Shown here one piece after another: positions 11,826-20,763 of a DNA stretch of 64,000 nucleotides. Each line of letters opens with the position of its first letter. The stretch's first letter is position 1. A program made the translations under genes and the position numbers. This DNA comes from Platerodrilus igneus (Eukaryota; Arthropoda; Insecta; Coleoptera; Lycidae). A model generated the notes under the pieces. The model had not been told where the DNA came from. It was given only the letters and a program-made list of their open reading frames with translations, and ran no database searches. The DNA lies in the NCBI GenBank assembly GCA_036346225.1, contig JARFIW010001108.1:3680501-3744500 (forward strand), in the 5' to 3' direction.

Positions 11826-12555
11826 ATAAGAGTTGGGAACATTTTGCGAGTCGGAGCGTGGAATGTTAAAAGTATGAAGCAAGTAGGTAAGCTAAAGAAC
11901 CTAAAAATCGAAATGAATAAATTATCACTAGATATAGTAGGGATCAGCGAAGTTCGGTGGCCAAATGCGGGGATTTTTGGAGTGGAGACTTCAGGGGAAG
12001 GAAATTTGGGTGTGGGGGATAGTTATGCGGAAAAAGATAGGATACTGTGTAGAAAATTACTTAAAAAAGAAAGAGTACTGATGGTTAGATTAGAATCTAA
12101 ACCGGTAAACACAGTAATAATACAAGTATACCTGCACACCTCTAGCTACAGTGACGAAGAGGTAGAAGCGATCTACAAAGATATCGAAGACATATAAAGA
12201 TACGTAAAAGGACACGAAAATTACAGGGGATTTTAATGCAGTGGTAGGTGAATGTAGAGAAGGAGCGGTAGTAGGTTTATTTGGTTTAGGCACGACGAAC
12301 GACAATGGAAATAGGCTGGTAGAATTTTACGACAAGAACAATTTAATCATCACAAACACATTATTTCAACATCATGCTAGAAGACGATATACGTGGAAGA
12401 TGCCAGGAGATATAGGAAGATATCAAATAGATTACATTCTTGTTAGACAACGGTTTAGGAATCAAGTAAAAGACTATAGAAGCTACCCAGAAGCAGATAT
12501 AGACACTGACCACAACATCGTAATTATGAAGGCCGCACTTAAATTTAAAATTTGA
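11826..12555 (+). pseudogene. RTE endonuclease (APE-type) domain, broken
   Basis: The metal-binding endonuclease cleaves target DNA to prime reverse transcription. Visible blocks are LRVGAWNVKSM near 11848 (active-site Asn), DIVGISEVRWP near 11932 (catalytic Glu), GDFNAVVG near 12227, and RYTWKMPGDIGRYQIDYILV followed by DIDTDHN (terminal Asp-His) up to 12555. The first frame ends at a TAA at 12195 and the second resumes about 45 bases later in another frame, so at least one indel is present. The ATG at 11721 lies in flanking DNA before the target duplication and is not the true start. Confidence 0.8.
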
Positions 12556-14416
12556 AAAAAGAAACGGAAAACGCACTTGGACTTGGAGAAACTAAAAGAT
12601 AAAGATATTCAGGAAAGATTCGAAAAAAGTCAAATGAATTGCTCAAATAAAAGGGAAAAATATCTGATACTAAGGAAGTAGAAACAGAACGAAATAACAT
12701 TAAATACAGCCTAGACAAGGCGGCCAGAGGTATTCTGGGGTATACACAAAAAGAAAATAGGAAACCATGGATAACAAAGGGTATCCTAAATTTAATAGAA
12801 AAAGGCCGAAAATACAAAAATAAATCAGACGAAACAGGAAAACAGAGATACAAAGCCATAAAATGGGAAATTATTCGCAAATGCAGGAAAGCTGAGGAAC
12901 ACTGGATTGATGAAAGGGGCAAAGAGGTGCAAACTAAGATGGAACTAGGAAAAACAGGTGAAGCATACAAACTAATTAGAATCAATTTTAAAGATAAAAA
13001 CCGTATAGCAAAAATTAAGAGACGCGGGAGGAAACGTCATTATAGAAAATGTAGAGAAAGTGGGTAAATGTCAAGAATATATAGGGAACTTATATGCAGG
13101 GGAGGAACTAACTGCATTAGAACACGAATCAGACATTGAAAATGATGACTTGGGATATCCTATACTTAGAGATGTGTTTGAATTAGCATTAAAAGGCCTG
13201 AAAAATGGTAAGTCGCCGGGTACAGATAAGGTGCAAGCAGAAACTCTAAAATCCGCTGGACAAGCAGTAATAGAACGTTTCTTTCAACTTGTAGGCTATA
13301 TGTATGAGACAGGAATAATTCCCAAAGATTTCAAACGTAACATCATAGTAACTATATCAAAAAAGAAAGGCGCGGATAGATGTGAGAATTTTCGAACAAT
13401 AAGTTTGACAGCACACGTGTCAAAAAAATTAACTAGAATTGTACAAAGACGAATGGAAAAACGGGCTGAAGAAATACTAGGAGAAGACCAATTTGGTTTT
13501 AGGCGAAACAGGGAAATACGGGAGGCTATTTTAGCTCTGAAAGTGATAATGGAGAAAACAATAGAAAAAGGGGAACGCGTGTATATAGGGTTTGTAGATC
13601 TGGAATAAGCATTCGACAATGCAAAATGGAAAAAAATGTTCGAAATACTCGAAAGATTGGAATGAGTTATAGGGATAGACAAATAGTACATAACTTATAG
13701 AAAAAGCAAACAACAGTAACATAATTAGAGCAGGAACGTAGAAAAGTAAACATTAGGAAAGGGGTGAGACAGGGATGTGCCCTATCCCCATTAATTTTTA
13801 ACCTGTACATTGAAGAGGCAATGAATACTGTCAAATGCAGGAAGACATTTGGAATTACTATGCAGGGACAAAAATTAGTATGCTTAGATTTGCAGATGAT
13901 ATAGCGGTACTAGCATCTAGCAAGGAAGAGTTAGAATCTGCTCTTAATGAAATGGAAACGGTTCTAACAGAGACATACGGTATAAAAATTAACAAAACTA
14001 AAACTAAAGTACTAGTACGCAAAGGAGTACAAAATAAATCAAAAACAAGAATACAAATATGTAACACGAACTTACAAGAGGTTAAGGATTTCTGCTACCT
14101 AGGAAACCAAATAACGCAAGATAGGAAAAGCACAAAAGATATAAAACAAAGATTAGCACAAGGTTGTGCTACATTTAAAAAGAAAAAGCAACTACTGTGT
14201 TCAAAGACAACAAACATAGAAACAAGGAATAGATTGCTTAAAACATATGTGTGGAGCACAGCGCTGTATGGCTGTGAAGCCTGGACAGTAGGAAAAGCGT
14301 ACAAGAAAATGGTAGAAGCCTTTGAAATGTGGTGCTACAGACGTATGATGAAGATATCACAAACAGACAAAGTTAAGAACGAAAATGGTAGGGAAGAAAT
14401 ATGTGGAAAACGGTAA
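12556..14416 (+). pseudogene. RTE reverse transcriptase, broken
   Basis: After a poorly preserved linker (12556-13059) the RT fingers appear in 13060-13608: KNGKSPGTDKVQAETL, then KRNIIVTISKKKGADRCENF, then EDQFGFR, ending at GFVDLE followed by TAA where the conserved AFD should continue. GVRQGCPLSPLIFNLYIEEA is readable near 13762 in a different frame. The catalytic box MLRFADDIAVLA lies near 13880 inside the 193-codon frame 13835-14416, which continues through the RTE C-terminal domain. At least three stops or frame changes make it inactive. The active-site Asp pair itself is retained. Confidence 0.82.
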
Positions 14417-14559
14417 AAAATAGGAGAGATAGAATGATAGGCCACATACTACGGCATGAGGAAATAGTGCGGAATATATTAAAAGCAGAGATACGAAAAA
14501 AGAGGAGTAGATGTAGACCTAGATTAGACTACTGCACGCAGATAGTAAAAGATGTAGAC

Positions 14560-15714
14560 TGTTGAAATTTCAGGAAAATGTGTAGGCTAGCTCAGAATAG
14601 AAATCAATGGAGGTGCTTATCCAACCAGTCCCAAGATAGATAAATTAATGACGAAGAAAGTAACTGTACTTAAACATGATGATTACTAAAAGCAACTACA
14701 AGAGTTGGTTGGGCAATATTCTCGAATAATATTCATTGTGTGAAAGGATTTACTGGAAAACTATTATTTCGGCAAATGTCTAAGTGTTGGGGGATCTTGG
14801 CAGCCACAGGTTGTTTAACCCCCTTTACTGAATCTCGGTGAAATAGGGCATTAACTTTAGAAAACAATAGAAGGGGAACCAAGCTGTATACACGCTGTGT
14901 GAGAATTTCAGGAAACCGTGTAGGCTATCTCAGTATATAAATAAGTGCAATTACGTGTCCAACCAGTTTTGAGGCGGAAACCTAATGACGAAAACATAAG
15001 CGCAGATAAATCTGATGATTATTATAAACAACTACAGGTGTGGTTGTGAAATATCTGCAACTAATGTTAACTGTGCGAAAAGATATACTGGAAAAATATT
15101 AAATCGGTAAATGTTTAAGTGCTGGGGGAACTTGGCAGCCACAGACTGCTTACTCCCCCTTCACAACCACTGAATGTCGGAGAAATAGGGTATATAATTG
15201 TAAAACAATAGAAGGAGACCGAACTGAATCTAACAAGAAAGAACAGCGCCAATGATGAAAGACAATAAACATAGAACAAGAAGAAAATTGTTGAAAGCAT
15301 ATGTGTGGAGCATAGCACAGTATGCCTACGAAATACGGGCAGTAGGAAAAGCAGACAGAAAAACGGTAACAGCCTTTTGGAATATTCTGCTTCAGATGTA
15401 TGAGGATGACCGCATGGACAGACAAAGGTAATGACAAATAGATTATAGAAATAGTAGGGGAACAAGGATATTTGGTGAAGAAAATAGAAGAAATAAAAGG
15501 GCAGAATACGTTCTAAGGCATTTTTGGAGAATAGCATGTGATATATTACAAGCAGAGATAGGAAAAAAGAGGTAAATGTAGACCTAGATAAGATAGTTAT
15601 AGATGCAGACTGTGCAAATTTCAGGGAAATCTGTAGGTTAGTTCAGAATAGGAAACAATGATGGTACGCGTCTAACCAGTTCCAGGACTGAAGACCTAAT
15701 GATGATGATGATGA
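14560..15714 (+). repeat. Three copies of the RTE 3' end
   Basis: The terminal segment beginning AATTTCAGG and running through TGTAGGYT, YCCAACCAGT and a GAC/GAT-rich tail occurs near 14565, 14904 and 15617. Copies 1 and 2 are separated by about 340 bases and share a spacer (GTGYTGGGGG, CTTGGCAGCCACAG at about 14790 and 15125). Copy 3 is longer and repeats part of the RT C-terminal region (from about 15236). Copy 3 ends in (ATG)n. Confidence 0.8.
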
Positions 15715-15726
15715 TACAGGAAGTTT
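15715..15726. repeat. Right copy of LINE target duplication
   Basis: TACAGGAAGTTT directly follows the (ATG)n tail and is identical to 11814-11825. Confidence 0.7.
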
Positions 15727-17171
15727 GTTAGTACTATGAAATTTTTTACCACTATATCCGAATGGCTTAGCAACGGGGAAATTCTTTATAATCCTTTATC
15801 ATATTTACTAACATAATTATTTCACTTATCGTTTGTATCAATATTACCTATAGTATAATCAGCACCAGCCTTGATACAAATAGTCATTATTTTTTACCGA
15901 CTTATATAGAGAAATACGCACCCAAAAAATAATACAATTAAGATACAAATCCGCAATATTATTGATTGCGCAACTTCAAGTGTCAATTAAATCAACAAAC
16001 TTCAAAAATCAACGTTCCTAAGTCTAGTCTAAGAAAGCTGTGAGAATTAGCGAAATATCACGAAAATTATCAGTCGTTTTGGTTATATTTCCAATAAGAA
16101 GCAGAAAAAATAAAAAAAGCGAAGCGCCCAATTAAATTTTTTATTTGAGATGGTTGCCCTAATGGCATGCGTGCAGAGGTTACCGGTAAGAAGTAACAAA
16201 TTTCACGAATTCAAGAAATTTTTGAACGATGAGAACTTGATCTTTAAACCTATTTACTACTGCATAGCAGTTCAATATCTAATTACAAGTCAAATCGTTG
16301 TGGGTGAAAAGGCTACCCGTACTGGATTACTTTAAAAATTGAGGAGGAACACAAGTACTATTTAGTACGAGTCCCATTTTCCTCAATTATTTACTTTAGT
16401 ATCACAACCGCCATTATAAAAAATATTTTACTTACCGGTATAAATCACAAAATCGGAGCCACTAAAATTTTTATATTAAACCAGGTTGTAAAAATATTTA
16501 CTAAGTTGATGTTGGTGCAAGTGTGTGCTTATCTTTTATGATTCGTCAGGTTATGTCGTTTTTATGATTAGATATCAAATAGGCGTTTACCCTAATTAGA
16601 TACGTGAATAATATGCGAATTCCGTAACTTACCGTGGATTCACTATTACTGGTTGCAGTGTTCATAGAGCAAGCTTTTAACCTTATCTAGTTCTAATAAC
16701 AATTTAAAATTATCATAGAATGAATTAACAAGGCAACTTACTATACGTGTAAGTATGTCTGAAAATCAATGCTTTAGCAAGCAGGAGTTTTTACTTATCC
16801 ATTCTGTCTGTGAAGTATAGAAATACAGATGAAATACTTAATGAGCATTAAGTTATGGAATACTTTCTTGAATATTTACGTCTAACTTTACAAGACGTAA
16901 GGTATGATTGAAACCGCGAAAGATAAATGTGTCATTGACGCTTGATTTTATTACAGACACGCGTTCGAACAAGATAACCAGACTTCAGGCGCATACCGAT
17001 CGCGATCTGACAAAAAGATGAAAACACCATTTCATAAAGTCTGCAGGAACTTAAAAAATGGTTTTTTTTTCAATAGTATCGACCTCTTTCATCGTGAAAT
17101 GTATTGTTATTATAATATTTTGCTCAGGGAACGATATTGTAGTGTTCATTTTATCAAAACTAACAACAATA
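15727..17171. other. No gene; one nested hairpin
   Basis: AT-rich DNA. At about 16336-16391 AATTGAGGA pairs with TCCTCAATT and encloses a second palindrome (AGTACTA/TAGTAC). The open frame at 16150-16335 has no recognisable domain. Confidence 0.45.
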
Positions 17172-17179
17172 GAGAAAGA

Positions 17180-17849
17180 AGTAGTAGGATTGGATGATCT
17201 GAACGCAGCGCCACCGCCACCGCACCACTAATCACTTTCTAATGAGTTTTCTCATTAAAAACCCATTAGCACCAATCGCTTTTTAATTGGAAATCTCATT
17301 AACACTAATCGCTTTTAATGAGAAAACTCATTAACGATTCCTTACGTAACATCTTCATTACCGCCACCGCCACCTAAATGTTTGCAACCCACAATACACA
17401 TCTTACCTAGCTTAGACAACCTACAATACACGGACAGTGCTGCCTAAACGCCTCGCGCCGTGATACCTCTTGAATGTCTGCAACCCAACATACACACTCA
17501 CTACGTCACAAGTGCCATCATAATCACTTTTATAGTGGATAATCTGTTAACTGGAGCTGAACCCTAATTTCCCAGGTAATCTAACACTGTTTAAATTTTT
17601 AAAATCGGTCTACCCCTTACAAAGTTACACCCTGTTAAACCTTCGTACCTTTACAATGCATGGACAGCGACTCTCAGTACCTAAATGTTTGCAACCTAAC
17701 ATACACGCGCACTATATCACAAGAGCTATCCTAATCACTTTTACACTGGGTAATCTGTTAATTGGAGCTAAAACCTAATTTCCCGGGCAATCTAACCCTG
17801 TTTGAATTTTTAAAATCCGTCTATCTCTTACAAAGTTACACCCTTTTGC
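17180..17849. repeat. Left terminal inverted repeat
   Basis: The outer part holds three variants of a CATTARCACTAATCGCTTTTAATGAGAAAA-type unit, each with its own small palindrome (AATGAG..CTCATT), and a GCCACCGCCACC run. The inner part holds two tandem units of about 210-300 bases, each with TAAATGTTTGCAACC, TAATCACTTTTA, GGAGCTRAA, AATTTCCC and CTTACAAAGTTACACCC. The same order appears inverted at 29675-30354. Confidence 0.88.
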
Positions 17850-17869
17850 TATCTAATTTAAGTCCGCAC

Positions 17870-17998
17870 AAGTCCAACTAACCTAACCTAACTCCAGGAA
17901 ACACTAGCTAACCTAACTCCTGACGAGTCCGACTAACCTAACCTAACTTCAGACAACACCGACTAGCCTAACTCCAGACAACATAAACTAACCTAAAC
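17870..17998. repeat. CCTAA-rich telomere-like block
   Basis: ACTAACCTAACCTAACTCC and variants recur about seven times, separated by CAGACAAC-type spacers. CCTAA is the complement of the TTAGG unit of most insect telomeres. The array is not perfect, and it sits inside the TIR element rather than at a chromosome end. Confidence 0.7.
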
Positions 17999-18034
17999 CC
18001 TCCACCCTACTTTGTCCTTCTCTCTCCTCTCGCA

Positions 18035-18125
18035 TCCGCACGACATACATCCAAACTATATCCAACATACGTCCGACATGTGTCCAAGATATATCCAACA
18101 TATGTCCGACATATATTCATTTTGA
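18035..18125. repeat. Minisatellite of about 11-12 bp
   Basis: Short units of the form ATATCCAACATAYGTCCGAC are repeated about six times with small changes, next to the CCTAA block and within the TIR element. Confidence 0.75.
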
Positions 18126-18717
18126 ATATTATGGGACTTGGTAAAATTTTCAGTAGTTCGAACTAAAATTGTAATGTTTATACCAAGGTCTCTATCTCAA
18201 AAACTGTTATAGATATCAAAATTGTGTTTTTTACGGCGTCACCTCCAGTAAAAACGCTTTAACCTACGCTGCATGAGATACTTAAGATGTTCATTCTAGA
18301 AAAAATAATGATTAACAGTTTTTGAATTATACATGTCAATATTAATTGCTTCAATGTTTACAAGCGGAAAATATAAAAGGTGTCTTGCAGGTAAAGTTGC
18401 TGAATAACACTAGAAAATCTCAGTTTAAACATACAAGTCTGAAAATGTTGTCTTACCCCAAAATTTTCAAAAGTGGAAAAATTAACACGTCAAGGCTATT
18501 AGTCATACCATTTCAAATGACAATAATTAACCAAAGTATTGGAAAGTTTTACAGTATTTTACTAGTTCTCTCACGGAGAAAACATTTGCCCTAAAGATCT
18601 AGCAATCTAATTACCTGTTTCAAGGTTTAAGTTGTTAGTAAAACAAATAGTCCTAGGATATATTTTATGAAAGTAAATGCGGGCTTCCCTCTAATTAAAT
18701 GGACTCGTCCGCAGGTG

Positions 18718-18724
18718 TATAAAT
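18718..18724 (+). promoter_or_regulatory. TATA box of the TIR-element ORF, now separated from its initiator
   Basis: TATAAAT lies 21 bases before the errantivirus insertion point. If the insertion (and one copy of the target duplication) is left out of the count, the sequence TTAGTT at 27829-27834, an initiator-like match with its A at 27831, begins 29 bases downstream, the canonical TATA-initiator distance. The element's ORF starts at 27934 with no intervening ATG. Confidence 0.55.
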
Positions 18725-18734
18725 CGGTACCCTA

Positions 18735-18738
18735 CGCG
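18735..18738. repeat. Errantivirus target duplication, left (CGCG)
   Basis: CGCG directly precedes the left LTR and recurs at 27819-27822. The original target reads TACGCGTA, an 8-bp palindrome. Confidence 0.9.
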
Positions 18739-19297
18739 AGTTAAAGTTCGGGCCTTTGGAGCTGGTTTTTTAAAAACACTTTGAAACTTTAACAATATTT
18801 TTATTAGTTAAAATTTGGATAACTTGTACATAATACTAAAATAATTATTGTACTAGTGAGTAGCTCAAACAACGAAGTATGGAGTTTGAAGACTGACTCG
18901 GTTGAGTAGCTTGAACAACGAAGTATGGAGTTCGAAGACTGACTGCCGGGCATTGAGCTCCCGGGCCTTTTATAATAACCTGCCCCTCACACGGCTGTGA
19001 GAACTTGCAGATCTCATGTCTGCATTTCTCTTTAATTGTACACTTTAATACAATGTAACAACTTAATTCTAAGTAATTGCGGTCTGTTGACCGCCTGTGA
19101 CCTGCCACCTGCAGTATCACTGCCCTCACGGATGCAAAGCTGCATTCCGTTCTCATGAACTGTCGATAACCTCTCTGGGTTATCCTTGTGTTACAATGTT
19201 GCATTGAACTTATACTTTTACTTAATAATTTCTAATAATTCCTATTAGATTCAATTATATCAATATATATATATATGTAATTGGGGGATACATAACT
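18739..19297 (-). repeat. 3' LTR of the errantivirus (559 bp)
   Basis: On the minus strand it starts AGTTATGTATCCCCC and ends CTTTAACT. It holds a TATA box (TATAAAAGG, 18966-18974), an initiator-like GCAGTC about 30 bases downstream (A at 18944), two 46-bp tandem units (18857-18902 and 18903-18948) and an AATAAA signal (18800-18805). This suggests U3 right of about 18944 and R/U5 left of it. Confidence 0.95.
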
Positions 19298-19306
19298 CCT
19301 CCCACC
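19298..19306 (-). other. Polypurine tract
   Basis: On the minus strand GGTGGGAGG abuts the 3' LTR. It would prime plus-strand DNA synthesis. Confidence 0.85.
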
Positions 19307-19364
19307 GTAAATGAAAAATTAAGGTTTTCTTAATTTTTAAATACATAAAATTCATTATTTAAAT

Positions 19365-20405
19365 TCATTTAAAATTCATTGTTTCTAATGGTATGCTTAT
19401 TGTTTCCTTTTTTCTCTTTGTTTCCTTAAATCTAGAACTGTTTCCTTTATTCTTATATCTAAGGTACATTTTGTATAATACATACATGATTACAAAAATT
19501 ATTAAAATGATCAATACAATTGTCCAAACACTTATATTATTATAATGTAACTTTGGCGTTTTGATTTCACTTAATTGTTCTTTATAACTTTCCACTAATT
19601 TCACGGCGTGGTTGAGGTCGTCTAAGTCTAGATGCTCTAGCTTCATAGGTTTCTTTATTATTTCTTCGTCTTCTTGTTGCATCTTGAATTTTAGTTCCGG
19701 TAGGTTTGCGAGTTTCTTTGTTGCTATGGGATCTTGATAAACTCTGATTACTTCATCTTTCAATTTCACATAACAATCTTCTTTGAGGGTAATTAGTTTG
19801 CTTCCGATTAATGCTTGGTTATTTTCATCTTGGTTGCAGTGGATGGTTGCTATTACTTCTGTTGGGAAAATTGCTATCCATTTGTTATCTGTAACTTTTT
19901 GAATTTTCATATTAGTTATTTGCACTTGTTTGGTTTCACAGTTTTCGTAGTGATTTGAGAATTTTAATAGTTGTACTTCACAAGGGCTGTCTTCCTTAAT
20001 GGTTGTCGTCGTCATCGATTGACATAAATATTGGTTTGGTGTTACTTCAGTACATTTTTCGTTTGTATAACCATATCTCAGTTCATTTAGGGATAGGAAT
20101 TTGGTTTTGGGTATGATTACTTGGTATGTGCTAGTAACCTTTGTTGGAAAAGCAAATAAATGATAATATTGATAATTGTTACTTTCTACTATCTAGATTT
20201 CTAAAAAATATTATTTCGTTATTCTTAATGTTGCTAAAATTTGTTGCGTTAAAGTAAGGTTGGATATTATTTGAGTAAATATTGTATTTTGTATACTGCC
20301 TAATTTATTTGGTAGTATACCGGGGTTGTTTTTATATGTTATATTGTTACTTGGTTGTCCGTTCTACCTGGGTGGAGGTTGACGGTAAGGGTGATGATTG
20401 TCCAT
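19365..20405 (-). pseudogene. Errantivirus env, C-terminal part with membrane anchor
   Basis: The open frame runs without stops from about 20192 to 19365. Its first ATG (20015) gives 216 residues. A hydrophobic segment at about residues 162-186 (WTIVLIILIIFVIMYVLY) is followed by a basic cytoplasmic tail, the layout of an Env transmembrane subunit. Upstream, an ATG at 20405 placed immediately after TTTCAG, a splice-acceptor-like sequence, opens a frame that stops after 13 codons, and the region to 20192 is in other frames with stops. The space is too short for a complete surface subunit, so the N-terminal part is shortened and out of frame. Confidence 0.75.
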
Positions 20406-20763
20406 CTGAAATTACAGGGTGTCTTAGGTTTTTTAAATGAATGTATTTAGTTATTTTACCGTTGTCTACTACTGCTATGTTTTTATCTGATATTTTCTTA
20501 ATTTTAAATGGTCCTAAATTTCTGGGTGCTGTTTTATGTCGCTTGCTTTGAAAGTTTTTCTCATATACGGTTTGTCCTATTGAAAATTTATTTGAGTCGG
20601 TATTTTTGCTTCGGGTTGTGGTGATACGTTCTTTATCGTTTTCTAATTTATCTTTTACCTTGTCGTAAGTTATTTTTAATTTTTGTTTGTGATCTTTCGC
20701 ATATTGTTGATATACTTCTTTATTGTAGTGTATGTCATAGGGGTTTCGTGAATCTGAATGTCC
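20406..20763 (-). pseudogene. C-terminal tail of pol beyond a premature stop
   Basis: The pol frame continues after the TAA at 20764-20766 for about 110 codons without another stop until close to the env ATG. It contains KFSIGQTVYEKNF and RHKTAPRNLGPFKIKKI, typical of the integrase C-terminal SH3-like region. A single nonsense change therefore removes the integrase tail from the main ORF. Confidence 0.75.

Larger units (their letters stand above)
11826..15714 (+). mobile_element. RTE-clade LINE (BovB-like) with repeated 3' end
   Basis: An apurinic-type endonuclease is followed by a reverse transcriptase and a C-terminal segment whose order and wording (FCYLGNQIT, KQRLAQG, ALYGCEAWT, AFEMWCYRRMM) match the RTE/BovB clade. 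The ORF is broken by several stops and frameshifts. The 5' end starts directly before the endonuclease domain. The 3' end finishes in a (ATG)n tail, typical of RTE, but only after three copies of the terminal region. A 12-bp identical direct repeat flanks the whole block, suggesting that it arrived as one insertion or that duplication took place inside it afterwards. Confidence 0.85.

Noticed and set aside
12545..12985. 146-codon minus-strand frame
   Set aside because: Antisense of the A-rich linker of the RTE ORF.
15115..15537. 140-codon hydrophobic minus-strand frame
   Set aside because: Antisense of the RTE 3' copies; the sense strand carries the recognisable RT C-terminal sequence.
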